Shown piece by piece: positions 19,350 to 31,350 of a stretch of DNA of 64,000 nt. The notes under the pieces were generated by a model that was not told the origin of the DNA, made no database searches, and saw nothing but the letters and a program-made list of their open reading frames with translations. Source of the stretch: Helopsaltes ochotensis (lineage: Eukaryota; Chordata; Aves; Passeriformes; Locustellidae); assembly GCA_013400155.1 (NCBI GenBank), contig VXBM01001974.1:14006-78005 (forward strand), read 5' to 3'. The translations under genes and the position numbers were made by a program. Numbering within the stretch: position 1 is the first letter of the stretch; every line of letters begins with the position of its first letter.

Positions 19350-19905
19350 GGCACTGTGCCTGGTGGAAATCATCCAGCCTTGGCTAGCTCTCTAGCTAGC
19401 ACAGCGTGCAGTAGGGGCACTGCCCAGGGGCACAGCACCCAGTGTCTCAGTGGAGCTAAGCCCCACAGGTGCTAGTTGGTAGCATCTAGGTGGAGGTAAA
19501 GACTGAGGGGAGGTCTGCAGTCTTGGGTCTCCAGGAGAGTTTATTCCAGAAGGGGGTCAAGGTACAATGGACCCAGAACACAAGGGAACATGGGCTTATA
19601 AAAGGAGGAGGGTATAGGGGAGGGGACAAAGTCTTGGCCAATGGGGAAGAAAGGGAGGAGGATCAAGGGGATAAATGGCAGAACAACAACTCAGTAAAAC
19701 AATGAAAGGGGAGGGTACAATTCAAAAAAATCCAATGGTGCTTTGAGTAATTTGAAAATTTCCAGAACCAAGGGAAGGTATAACTAGAGATTGACAGGGA
19801 GAGTCAGGGAGAGAGAGACTGCTAACTGATTGACAGGGACAAACAACCATGGAGCAAACCATTAACAGAACAGACTGTTAAAAACAAACGACAACAACAT
19901 TCCAC
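19350..19905 (-). mobile_element. LTR module, class II-like, minus strand
   Basis: The minus strand shows a CCAAT-type word (near 19,638), a TTTATAAG TATA box (19,595-19,604) and AATAAA (complement of 19,540-19,545), spaced about 55 bases. The stretch GGGAGGGGACA(A/G)A...CCAATGGG(G/A)A near 19,616-19,645 is also present near 15,358-15,385 in the LTR next to gag, so the two may be related. The ends are not exact. Confidence 0.55.
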
Positions 19906-20275
19906 TGTGGGGAACTGCGAGGAGTTATTTTAAAAACAGACAGTCAGGCTTAGCAGTGGGGAACAAAGACACACAGACTTCCTTGCTTGTCCTGAAGATA
20001 ATTTATTGTAACAAACTGAATTCTTTTATGTTCTAAACCTAACCCAAACAAGCACGCATTTGTTCCCTGCCACTGTAGTGTCACTGTTCATGCGTCCCTT
20101 TACCCAATCAGCTCTCTGATCATATGATGTCCATGCACCTTCCCAACCAATCACTGCCTCATGCACGAGGCATGCACACGCCAATCATACAACCTGGTTT
20201 CTGGTTACAGGACATGGTTTGTACCTCCCTGTCAGCTGAATCTTTCTGAATGCTCTCTGTTGAGCTAAAGTGAAC
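19906..20275 (-). mobile_element. LTR module with repeated CCAAT words, minus strand
   Basis: A candidate left end is TGTGGGGAACTG at 19,906. The minus strand has AATAAA (complement of 20,002-20,007) and a CATAAAAG TATA-like word (about 20,024-20,030). Three CCAAT-type words (near 20,104, 20,148 and 20,182) lie upstream of it. The right end was not found. Confidence 0.5.
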
Positions 20276-20560
20276 AGGATTTCTTGTCTCCCATAGCCAG
20301 GGATGAAATTAAGCCAAATGAGATAAGCATTGTATGTGGCAACTGTTTATTGGTAATGAAAAACAAAATAAAAAGGAATTACTCTAGAAAAGACAGCAAG
20401 AGGAAGAAAAATGGAAGGGAGAGAAAGAGGAGACAGACAAAAAGAGGGCATTACTGCCAGAGGTTGAGGAGTGCTCTCAATGTCCACAAGGTGGGGGCTG
20501 TGCATGCTGTCTGCCTGTGGATGGCTCCTGTGGTGACAGACAACCGGACATGAGGTGAGG
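20276..20560 (-). mobile_element. Possible truncated LTR, minus strand
   Basis: A minus-strand AATAAA (complement of 20,346-20,351) follows a 5' segment like the R/U5 of its neighbours, but I see no TATA or CCAAT words in the expected places. The call rests on one hexamer and on its place at the end of a row of LTRs. Confidence 0.25.
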
Positions 20561-20925
20561 GGGTGGTCTAGGAGGAGATCCAGAAGTCTGAATAGGGTCA
20601 TGGTGAGAATCACAGTGGTAGGCTGGCTCGGAGGCAGACAGGATAGACACAACTGTCCTAGGTTACAATGTAAGATGTGCCCAGAGTATGTATCCTATCA
20701 CCATCTTCGGGAGCTGTTGAAACCAGGTGGGGCAGTGTTTCCTTTATCTCCTGTTAATGGGCCCATCAATGCCTTGCCCATGACTCACAGGTAACTCCCT
20801 CCGGGAGCTGTCTCCGTTTAATGGGCAATCAATGACCCACTGCAGGACTCAGAATGATATCATCCAATTGTGAGATGCTCTGCTCGGGGGCGGGGGAGGG
20901 GGAGCAAAGTATTCCCACCTGGATA
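20561..20925. other. Unassigned sequence at the edge of the ERV cluster
   Basis: No gene or repeat was recognised. It includes a G-rich patch (about 20,884-20,903). The sequence could be LTR U3. Confidence 0.3.
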
Positions 20926-21215
20926 TAGTCTGGTATAATCTGGGATTTAGGACAGCACAGGGGGTCCTTACCCCCTGGATTCCCAAAGGACAAGAGCTAC
21001 CAGACCTTTTTACAGGATTACTGCTTCAACAAGACCACTTCATATGCACTGCTACCACCACCCTAACTAACCAGGTGTCAAGTTGTATTCTGACTCTGTC
21101 AGTGGTCTTTTGTACTGTTACATTTATTTTATTTATTTTACTTTTTTTTCCCTATTATTAAATTTTATTTCTGACTTAGAGTCTTTTCGCTGGTTTTGCT
21201 TTCAAACCAGCACAA
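20926..21215 (+). mobile_element. Possible plus-strand LTR or retroposon 3' part
   Basis: The block starts in a GATATAGTCTGGTATAATCTGGG region and ends with TTTATTTTATTTATTTTAC, ATTAAATTTTATTTCTGAC and a short GC-containing tail, a layout typical of avian LTR 3' ends. I recall similar repeats from songbird genomes but could not confirm it. Confidence 0.3.
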
Positions 21216-22388
21216 CAGATGACTCAGGCAGAGACTCAGAGACAAAGCAGGCAGGGCGTTGGTCAGGAACACAGGTAGGCAGGACATATGTGAGGGTGAG
21301 CAAGAGCTAGTGAGGGCAGGACAGCCAAAAGGTAGTCTGGGGCCAGAGCAAAGGCATAAAACTCAAAAGCCCACAGAGCTTGTGATGCTGTTACTTTCTA
21401 TGCTCCTGGCTCCTCCCAAGGTCAGCCTGCTGACAGGAGACCATTGACCCAGTCCAATGTCCTGGTGCGGTCCATTGTAGAGACCTTTTGCGATCTGAAT
21501 GCTGAGTGTCTCTGGAGGGTTCAATGTCTTCAGTGTTCCCCTGCTGCCTACCTGTCCCGTGTGAGATATGAACTGGTTGCCAGGCAAAATCTCCCCGGAG
21601 ACAAGGCTCCATCTTCTCCTAGGTGCCTCATGGACATGGCACATGTGCAACCCCTCCCCCAAAGGTGTCTGGCAACCAAGGTTGAGACAAATCAAAAGTT
21701 AATTTGCTCCTCACATCATCCTTTTAAATAAATCCATTAGAACTATATAGAACTGTTTTATTCTGCCTGTCTGCAATGTGGGTCACATGTTCTGAAAAGA
21801 CAATTAACCTCAAGTGAGAAATTTGCAAGTACTAAGTTATTGCACTGAAAAGTAAAACCAAGGTCTTTTCACCTTATTATGTAAGACACTATAAAACCTT
21901 CAGTTTCTTGCTAGAGAGAGAGAATTTTCAGAGCAGAGATGAAAAGATAGGATGAAAATAATAGAAATGCTGAAGTTTGGAGTTTTCTTTTTCTTCTTCT
22001 CTTTCCTGCTAGGATATCACTGAGTGAATACAGTTCCACTGAGGGCCCATTTGGTGGCAGTGTTTGCTGAAGTCTTTCTTTCACAGACTAAAGGAGAAAT
22101 CCTATAGGGAGGATAAGAGAAGGAAAAGGGCAAATCTTGCTAACAGAGCTTTTCATGTTGTAGTGGTCAAGCGACATGGTCAAGCCTCACTTTATGTGCC
22201 TGTACTGTCATGTTATTTTCAATCCCATCCCAGGATTCCTGAACTGAGAATATTGATCTTTTTATTTCTCCCTTTTTAAATTTTCTTTTTTTCAGTTAGA
22301 GCAAATACCAGAAAATAGAAAAATATCTATTTTAAAATAAATGCCCAAGTGTGTGAAAATCTACAGATATATGTGTATGTATTGCATA

Positions 22389-22391
<3 letters not shown>
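21216..22391. other. Unassigned sequence right of the ERV cluster
   Basis: I see no gene. Open frames here (for example 21,363-21,695 on the minus strand) lack any recognisable motif. From about 21,740 the sequence becomes AT-rich with no retroviral signals, marking the change from the ERV cluster to ordinary intergenic or intronic DNA. Confidence 0.4.

Positions 22392-22442
<51 letters not shown>
22392..22442. repeat. Homopolymer T run, 51 nt
   Basis: An uninterrupted run of 51 T. No target-site duplication or retroposed gene is apparent next to it. Its exact length may be unreliable because such runs are hard to sequence. Confidence 0.95.
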
Positions 22443-24795
22443 CCTATCAGAAATATGGTAACACTGAGCCAGTTAAACTTATTAGCATTACTAAATAGGA
22501 ACTCAGAAATTTGAAATGCAGATGTGCTGAATACATAGTTAGAAATCTCTTGTTTATTTGTTTCTATTTTATACCTTAAAAAGCATTCAATATGCTCCTA
22601 CTTGGAACTCCTCATGAAGATACTTCTGCTCTTTAACACTTTATGCAATAATTAAGAGTTAATATGTCCCTTTTTCTTGGAGGGAATACAGACCTTTAAA
22701 AGTCACTGATATTACTGAAATGTAGTGGCATCACCTGAGACAGCTGATGGAGAGATTCAGATGTCTAAACATATGTGTCCAGGGCCTTTAGATGCCATGG
22801 GGCATCCAAGACACTCCTGTGGAAAAGATACAGGAAATCTGGGGCACTCAGAGTCTCATTGGAAAGCCTATGGGCACCAAATGGGAAACCACATGGGATT
22901 ATCTCTCTCTGAGTGTTACAAGACCTTTGTAAAATCAGGATGCCTCAGCCTTCAAGGAAAAGGATTCAAAGGTTGCTCACATCTGAGTGGCACTGGGCTA
23001 GCAGCTTCTTCCAGCTTCCTCCTGGATGCATCCTCCTGTCCATTTGCTTTGTGCTGCCTTTGGCATTCTTAGAACCCCATGTCTCAGGGGAGGAAAGAGT
23101 GATAGAAGTTTTCTGCTATTTTATTTAATAAAATTGTTACAGCCAGAGTCATCACAGGGGAAGATAGGAGCTCATGGCTGTGAGGAGGGGACAAGAAAGA
23201 AAGGTGGACATCTCTGCTTCTGGCAGCAGAAACCTATTATGGCACTTTGTCCCTTTGAATCAGCACTTTTTTTTTTTTTTTTCCCCCACAGGGCTTTGGT
23301 GCTCTCTCCATCAGGCCACAAGTGGCTTTTTTCAGCATTTTTCCCCCAGATATGATGTGGGAGGATATTTGTCATCTCCCTCATCATGGCTTATATCCCC
23401 TGTGGGTCTACTCGCCAAACTTTGTGGTGCTGGGTGAGTCATGTGAGTCATGCCTTCATGGATTTTGAAGATAGGGTTCAGCTGCTTTTATATGAAAAGT
23501 ATCCCACAACTGAAATTGCAATTGGGTATGTTGGGACATTTCTGAAAGTATCAGCAAACTTTGGGCACCCAACTCCAGATGAACACTTGTGAAAGTCTTG
23601 TAGTCCTGTTCAGAAAGTGCTGTGATAGCTCAGCCTATCCTACTACCCCTCTAACCTCCATATTCTCCCCATAAAATACTTCCAGTTAAGTAGGGATAGA
23701 TGTCATTTGTGGTCACTGTGAAAGTTTGACTGAGTTTAGGATCCCCTTCCTAATCAAGGCATTAACTTTCAAAGATGAAGCAGAGAAGAGCACAATGTAA
23801 CAGCAATAAAAATAATTAAGGTTGGAAATGAGTCTTTGTTGCTGTGAATTTGCAGAGGAAACCTGAGTTTTGACATATGCTGTTATTGTCATGCTGCATT
23901 GATATTCAGACTGATGGTTGCTCAATGAATCTCACTCTTCTTCCAGAATAATGTGAGACAAATTTGCACAAGATGAGAATATTTACGTATTCAAAATGCA
24001 GACTTCCAACCTGATACTGTAAGAAAGGAAGTTTGTAATTGAAAATTAATTCATACTGGAAAGTGTAGTCAATAGACAATTACTGACATACAGCTTGTGT
24101 TTATTGCTTGAGGAATTTTACACAAGATTTATAACAACTAAATTACCTATACGTGTAAAGAACAGGCTAAAAAGATGAAACTTAATTAATATAGAAGCCT
24201 TCAAACATTTGCTATCTCCTGCAAATAATCACCAACCAAACAGTAATTAAAAAAAAAAAAGTCAGCTGTTATTTGTATCAAAAAAGGTTACAGAAAAATC
24301 CCCATATTGTACACAATTCTTGTCCTATTAGTTTTGCAGACGTGTGGAACCACCACTTTACTCCAGAAGAGTAGGAAGTGAAAATTGGATATGTTTGTAA
24401 AATTGAGGTCAAGTAGGCACAATTTTTTTTTTTAAAGTATTCAGGTGTAATGCTGCCTCTCCCATCTTCTGTACCTTCTCTCTAGACTCCTCTGAAAACC
24501 CCAGAAACATGGGAGTTGCATTCTTGATGCAGAGTTCAGAAGAAGTTTCCCTGGATGTATTAATTCCCATTTGTGGGAAAAAGTATCTGACAATTGACCC
24601 AAATAAGAATCATCATCCTGTTCAGAGCTCTGACAAGAAATTCCTAACAGCATCAAAATCACACTCATACCAGAGGCCACTTTTCAACCCCTTTCTCCTG
24701 ACTTGTAGTCATGTTAATTAAAAATACTTCCTTGGGACAAGTTACAGTGGGGACAATTTCCCTGCTCTTGGGAGGACTGTGGACCTTGGGAGGAC
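22443..24795. other. Unassigned, mostly AT-rich DNA
   Basis: There is no gene, RNA or known repeat that I can support. Short homopolymers occur (a T16 run near 23,268-23,283 and an A12 run near 24,250). Open frames up to 115 codons lack motifs. Confidence 0.4.
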
Positions 24796-25312
24796 CTTGG
24801 AAAATGCTTTTCTGGAGTGCTGTGTCCAGGTCTGGGCTCCTCAGGACAAGAGAGACAGGGAGCTCCTGAAGCAGGTCCAGTGTAAGGCAACAAAGATGAA
24901 AGCCTGGAGCATCTCCTTTATGAGGAAGGGCTGAGGGAGCTGGGGCTGCTCAGCCTCCAGAGGAGCCCCAGCAGAGAGGGGACCCCATCCCTGTCTGTCC
25001 CTGTCTGCAGGGAGGGTCAGAGCAGGGCCCAGGCTCAGCTCCAGGGGCCCAGCAATGGCACCAGAGGAACGGGCAGGGACCGGCCCCAGAAAGTTCCACC
25101 TGGACACGAGGAAGAACTTCTGTCCTGGGCAGTGACCGAGCCCTGAACAGATTGTCCAGAGAAGGTGTGGAGTCTCCTCACTGGGGATATTCCAGACCCC
25201 TCTGGACACAATCCTGTGCCCTGTGCTCTGGGATGGCCCTGCTTGAGAAGGGAGGTGAGATCAGATGACCCTGTGGTTCCTTTCAGTCTTAAGCCGTTCT
25301 GGAATTTGGTGA
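24796..25312 (+). mobile_element. CR1 retroposon, 5'-truncated, plus strand
   Basis: The plus strand carries typical CR1 3'-region words: CTGTGTCCAGGTCTGGGCTCC, AGCTGGGGCTGCTCAGCCT, ACCTGGACACGAGGAAGAA and GGGATATTCCAGACCCC-like text, then ...CTTTCAGTCTTAAGCC...TTCTGGAATTTGGTGA at the end. CR1 copies lack poly(A) tails and are cut at the 5' end, as here. Coordinates are approximate to some tens of bases. Confidence 0.85.
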
Positions 25313-27454
25313 GTTACTGAATGCATTGCATTTCAAAATGCAATTTCAACTCTGTATAACTAGAGTTCGTAAAATCTCAGAGATAAAGGATCTTAAAGAC
25401 ATAAAGCTAAAGAAGCCTTATCAATCATAAGTCTCAACATCAATTATAGAAGATAGTTCAGAATATGAAGATCACCGCAACATAGCCAGAGCCCAGGGGC
25501 ATTGGCCAAATGAGAATAGTATTAAAGAATGGAAAGGTGAAGCCTCTTTCTCCAGAGTCATGGATTGTTTGCTGTCCACACATCCAGAACCAATTGGTTG
25601 CTCGGTTCAGGTCTTGAAAGATGCTTTCCCAGGATTTTGTTTGTGGGAATCACCATTTTGGTTCAGATTTTGGGGGAAGTTTTGAGTTTTTCAAATTTTT
25701 TTTTCTCTTTTTTTGTGATTCCCATACTGAACAGATCCTGGTACGGTAACTGAAGGGTGTTTGGCATTAGTGCTATCGTCTTTTTTTTCTTTTTTTCCTC
25801 TGTGAAAGACAATATTTTACACTCTCAATGACTGAAACTGAGGTGTGGGTTCAAGATAAAATATAGAAGACATATCCAATGGTCTGTAGAATTCAGGTAG
25901 GACAAAGTAATTATTCCTTTTCTTTCCCATTTAAAATCAGTGAAATTCAACCTGTTGACTTTAGTCTGTTGGTAAGTTAATATTTTTATATTAATATATT
26001 TATTGCATTAATATATAAATATATTATTATATTTAATACTAATATTTTCCTCTCTGTCCAAAAATCTGAACAGACCATTCAAAATGAGAAGGGTGAAAAT
26101 TTTCTTCTCTTCCTAATTGTAATGAACACAATTAACTTTTAGATATGTAATTTGCTTTCTTTTTTCCTTTTTTCCTTTTTTTTTTTAAATAAAAAAAAAA
26201 AAAAGAAGACTGATATGTGAATAAGTGGATTTTGCCTTTTGTTTAAGAGGATGAAGATTTCCAGTCTGAAACCCTGTGAGTAAAAATATGGTCATTGCAG
26301 GGGAGTTTTGCCTCCAGGCACAGGGAAGAAAAACAATGAGAATTGCAATAATTTTCACCCTGGAGTGCAAAGAAGCTGCAATTTAGTTATAGAAAGAGAA
26401 GTAAGTATGTGTGAGTTAAAATTTTCCACTGATCTTCCCTCCTAAAATTATTTATGAGTTTAAAGAGTAATTAGAATGGGGGGGAAAAAGCCACAAGATT
26501 TATTGGTCTGTTAGTCTAGAGCTTGGGGTTTGTGCTGTTTCTTCCAGAGCTGCAACAATCTTAGGGTTTATTTTAGGTGATGGGAAGGCACCTAAATCTT
26601 TCACACCTGCATCAAAACAGAATTTAGTGCTGAAGTGACCCAGGAGAGGTAAAAATACGCTGAGAAGTGTAGTCTCCTGTGATTGTTTTCCATGTGAAAT
26701 GTGTGAAATGTACAGAGCTCTCCTGTGGAAGTCACTCTTCCTCTTTCTCCTGTGCAAGGGGGGAATCAGGACCTGATGGCAGGACAGATTTAGTGCTTTG
26801 TGAGCAGTTTTGGGAACAAAAGACAAAAGGTGTGCGTGGGCTATTATGCGCAGACCTCCTGGGTGACTTCTCAGCACTTGATTACACTTTAATTATTTTT
26901 GTAATGCGAAAGTGAGCCTACTCTCCTGAGGAGAAAGAACTGCTTCTATTAATGTATCAGGTTATAGCAGGGGATCAGCAATTAGCTGTGTGCTTTCTAT
27001 TCTGCTATAATTATTAATAATGAGCGGCCTACAGGAGCCACGTTTTCCACAGCAAATCCCATTCCATCCAACAGTTGGATGCATTATTTTGGTCACAGTT
27101 TGAGAGATGCATCCAAGGCAATGTGAGCTGTGCTGAACTGAACAGAGCCTGGGCGGGCAGCTCTGGCTGTTGCATCCCCTGTACTGTAGTGGCACCAACA
27201 GCACCAGTCCTGGGAACAGCACGGACGGGTTCAGAGGAAGCTGCCAGCAGAACACAGCCCACAGCCTGATCAAGGAGCTTCCTTCCTCAATTTCTGTTGC
27301 TGCTATTAGCAGCAGAGATGGTCTCTCCAGCAGTTAAAGGCACCTTCACTGCCTTTCAGAGAAAGCAGAGGGAGGAGAGCGTTTTGGGGGTGGATCATAA
27401 GTGCTGGTCCTGTTACCCCCCAGTCATCTTCCAACAGACACTCATGGGGTGGAT
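25313..27454. other. Unassigned AT-rich DNA with simple repeats
   Basis: No gene was recognised. It contains an AT-only patch (about 25,975-26,050, rich in ATATTAATATA) and an adjacent T-run/A-run pair (about 26,177-26,204) that could fold as a hairpin. Confidence 0.4.
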
Positions 27455-27520
27455 GATACTGCTGAAGGTTGGACTTGATGGTATTGGATGTCTTTTCCAA
27501 CCTCAGTGATTCTGTGATAG
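27455..27520 (+). mobile_element. CR1 3' end, short, plus strand
   Basis: Only the last 65 or so bases remain: GGTTGGACTTGATGGTATT, a CTTTTCCAACCTCAGTGATT word and a TTCTGTGATAG end, matching the CR1 3' terminus. Confidence 0.8.
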
Positions 27521-30500
27521 GTACTCCTATTATAGCACCATATTTCAAGCTACCAATGACCTGCCCAAAATTTATTGAGTCTCATTTCCAGCCCAGATAT
27601 CTACAGCCATTTTCTCACAGCAATCTCAGGGAAAACTATTAATATGTTGTTTTTTGGTTTTTTTTTTTTCCATAGGTGAAACCCATTCTTAGCACTGTCT
27701 TACTGAAAACGTGCAATGACTCAGAATTTCTCCAAGAGAGGCTAAAGTGCCACTGGGCAAGTAACTACAGTATCAGAAATTGTATATCTTGGGCCTGAAA
27801 AATGCCATATGTGCAAAAGAGATTTTAGGAAACCATATTTTTGACACCTCTATTTGGCTAGAACATGCTCCTTAGTAATTTTCCCATTCTCGACTGTTGC
27901 TTGGTGTGAAAATTTAATTTGTGGGAAAGAAAAATATATATGACCAAGTAACGTACACATACAGAACAGACTGTGAAATAAATCCTCAGTCTTATATGAA
28001 TTTTCCAGATCTTGATACTGCAGCCTGATTTTTTTTCTTCTAAGAGTGTTTTTGGCAAGTGTTTCTGGGCCAAGTAACTTCCCAGCAAAAGGGAGAATTT
28101 AATAACTGTAATTTTATTAAGGAGTCCTGCTTCTATTTGATAACTTCTGCTAGGAAAAGAGCTTTACAAGATTAGTGTCCCTCTGAGCAATTAAATATCA
28201 GGGTCCCCTAATCTCTGAAGTCATACACAAAACAAGTAGAGTAGTAGATTTTGCTTCTATGGGATCATAACAACTATTTATTGCTTTTAATAAGTCTGAG
28301 TTTTCTTGGATCTGTCAGAATATCTTTTTGTACTAGTGTCAACGGGAGTAATTCTAACAGTCCATGGTGCTGGTAAGGTGAAATCAGAATTATGACCAAT
28401 GTATTTTTAATTTCTTGCATTGTGAAAGAAAAAGAGACCCTAGAAAAACTCAATGGAACTTCAAACCCTGTGGATTTTTAGCTCTTTCATAAAAACATGT
28501 TGTTTTAAAGTTTCGGCTTTATAGAGCTTCTCTCAATTTTCCCCTATAGAGCACGTTTATAGTGGACTTGCACTATTCAAAGTATTTCAGGGAAGAAAAC
28601 CATTCACATTGATCTTCTTTCATGGTTTTGTTTTGGTTTTGGTGCAGCTGTGACCAGGAGGGTGGGAAGGACCTACCAAGGCTGTTTCTTTCCCGTCACA
28701 CAAGTCAGGCAGGATGTTCCTGAGAGGAAGGAATGTGTGATGTACTGAATCAGTAGCTTATCATATGCTGCTGTATTTTGTCAGGAGTGCCATAGCCCAA
28801 CATGTGACAGTCAGTCACTTCAATAATTCATGGAAAAATCAATAGGAACAATAGTGTGAATAATGGAGCTGGTCATGAATACTCTTCTCCATGTTCTCAA
28901 GCAAGCAGGAGGACTCCAGTTCTGTGGGTTTTTGACCCTGGGAATTTGTACCATTATTTGTGTCCAGCTTCACTTGATTGAGGCGCTTCATCACCTCACT
29001 TATCTGAGCTGGAAAGGTGCTTGCAGGTGGGTTTTGGCTCAGTTGTGTTTACTTTTGGAGCCACTTGATATCATCCACTAGTGTAACAAAACTGTGTGTA
29101 CACAATTATTAGTGTATTTGCTTGTGTTTATAATATACATAGGTAGTAGGAATCATTTCTTAGAGTCAACAACAGCCTATCATTCTCCACTTCACTGTTG
29201 TTTTCTGTGCTGTCTTTCAAACACAATGATTTTCTGTGGATTTTCCTAGATTTCTGTAGCCTTTTCAAAGCATTCCCCAGCTCCTGGAAACTCTCCCCCA
29301 GAAGCCAACACTCTCGATGAAGGCAGGCTGTCCTGGAAGAGTGGGTATGTTTGAAAACATATTTTCACAGCCATCAAAAAAAGTTACTTTCATGATGCAA
29401 CCTTCAAAACTTCTGTTTCTTGTAGGACACCTGGGTAATGTCTGAATGCAAGGTATGTCCTCCCATGCAAAGTGCGTTCTCCTGGAAGCCTCATGCAGAT
29501 GCACAGGTTTCTAAAGGAATTCAGTAATAGACAGGAGCACCAGGCTATCAGAAAGAGGGTATTTCTCACTGAAAAACCTTTCTAGCTCTGACCTCTCTGT
29601 CCTGAATCTCAAGGGAAATCTTCTCTGTACTCCACTCCTTCCAAAGAACCTCACAGTAAATCGTTCTAAAAACCAAATGTGTGAATTGGAATTCAAACCT
29701 GCACTGAACACTAAAAAATCCTGGCTTGAGGTGTGCTTTGTTTTCCTCCTTCTTTTTGCTGCCTCCTACCTTTCTTAAGGATGATGAATCACCTGGCTCT
29801 GCCTTTCCCCATAGAAGACTATCACCTTTTTCCCTGTGAACACTAATTTATGCTGTACAGGTACCAGTGATGTTTTCCCTCAGATGATTTAACTGCTTAC
29901 CATATCAAGTTGCCATGGAACACTTTCAGGTCAAGAGAAGAGTTTGTGTGTCAAAAAGCTTGGCTATTTCTTCATTCACAGCAGATATTACTATTTCCCT
30001 GAGCCCTCACTAGCCCTTAAAAACTCCAGAAGAGCTCTAGGACCATTCTTCCAACACCCATGCTTCATGCCCTGATGATTATGGCAAGCATTTTAAATGC
30101 AATTATTTGATACAGTGATTTCAAATGAATAAATTACCTTTCCCTCTTTCAGTCTGGCATGAAATCTTGATGAAGAGAACAAAAAACTTTGTTTCAAGGT
30201 GCCTCTGCTGACCCCACTGGGAGTGCTGGAACATGAGTCTGTGAGGTTGAACAGTTAAATATTGCCTGCAGGGTAGCAGACAGTAGATGTGAATCATCTC
30301 ATGTCAGGATTGGCCTGGCCTTTCCTGTTCGTGCAGAGAATGAACTCACTGTCCACTGCAAATATTCTCTTTCCAGCGCAGATTCTTTATGTGTTATTTG
30401 TTTTAGGAAGGGAATTTTAAGGTTGCCTTTTTATTAGGTTTTTCTTCATTAAAGGCAAATGATGGTAAGCAGAACTCTGCAGAGGGTGAGGTGAAGAAAG

Positions 30501-31174
30501 ACACACAATTGGTTACTCCTGAGGCCAGCAAAGGAAAAGGATCATCCCACTGTCCCTCCTCTGAACCTCACCAAAGGGGCATAACCAATAAATTGTCCCC
30601 AAAAATGTTCCAGACTAAATGTTACAGGGCTCTGTGTGGCCTTGTGATACCTGCATGAATACAGGACCCATCTTAGGATGTGTCGGGAAGAGAGTTGGGA
30701 AAGTGAGTAGAACTTACAGTGGCATGTTGTAACTAATTGTGGGCATGATTAACTATTTAGGTGTTATAGGGACAGACAAAAGGTGAAAAAAACTGTGCCA
30801 CAGTGTCCCACCCATCCTGGAGAGGAATTTGCCTCCACATTTAAGTTTCCCAAAAGGTTTATGTGAGGTTATGTGCTGTGATTTCCATCAAGTTTAATGG
30901 TATTTAATATGTAACTGCTCCAACAGCAAGATAATGCTTGGTGAATTTTATGCTGAAGGTTTTCATTAAATCCCTATAAACAGGGGTATCTGCAATTGCT
31001 GTAACTGTTTTTCATGCTCACAGCTTGAATACTAGCAAGATTAAAAGTGCTGTAGAACTGAAGAACTGGAAAAATGCACACGGGCTCATTCAGATGTCTG
31101 GGCAGAGGGCTGGTCCAAGCTCCATGCAAGCACATGGAAAATTCAGCTTCAGCGCCTGGTGATGTAAAGGTAGG
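27521..31174. other. Unassigned DNA, no gene seen
   Basis: I read this 3.6-kb stretch on both strands and found no coding frame with motifs, no RNA gene and no repeat that I can name. Base composition is AT-rich without strong structure. Confidence 0.4.
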
Positions 31175-31350
31175 TTAGGTCACAGAATCACAGAATCACA
31201 GAATCACAGAATCGCAGAATCACAGAATCACAGAATGGTTTAGGTTGGGAGGGACCTTAGAAGTCATCTTGTTCTAACTCCTGCTCTGGGCAGGGACACC
31301 TTCCACGAGACCAGGTTGGTCAGAGCCCCATCCAGCTTCTCAGATGATTT
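31175..31350 (-). mobile_element. CR1 3' end with expanded terminal repeat, minus strand
   Basis: The left side is seven copies of CACAGAAT (31,181-31,237, one as CGCAGAAT), the complement of the ATTCTGTG terminal repeat of CR1. The complement of GGTCCCTCCCAACCTAAACC and other CR1 3' text follows, up to about 31,350. The element is cut at its 5' side. Confidence 0.9.

Noticed and set aside
24841..25209. A 122-codon minus-strand open frame
   Set aside because: It is antisense to a CR1 3' region, which accounts for its high GC content and lack of stops.
26177..26204. T-run/A-run hairpin as a transcription terminator
   Set aside because: It is simple AT-rich sequence in a vertebrate genome with no adjoining gene; such pairs are common by chance.
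31181..31237. Regular 8-bp repeats, considered as a CRISPR-like array
   Set aside because: There are no spacers, and the repeats are the terminal TTCTGTGA-type repeat of a minus-strand CR1.
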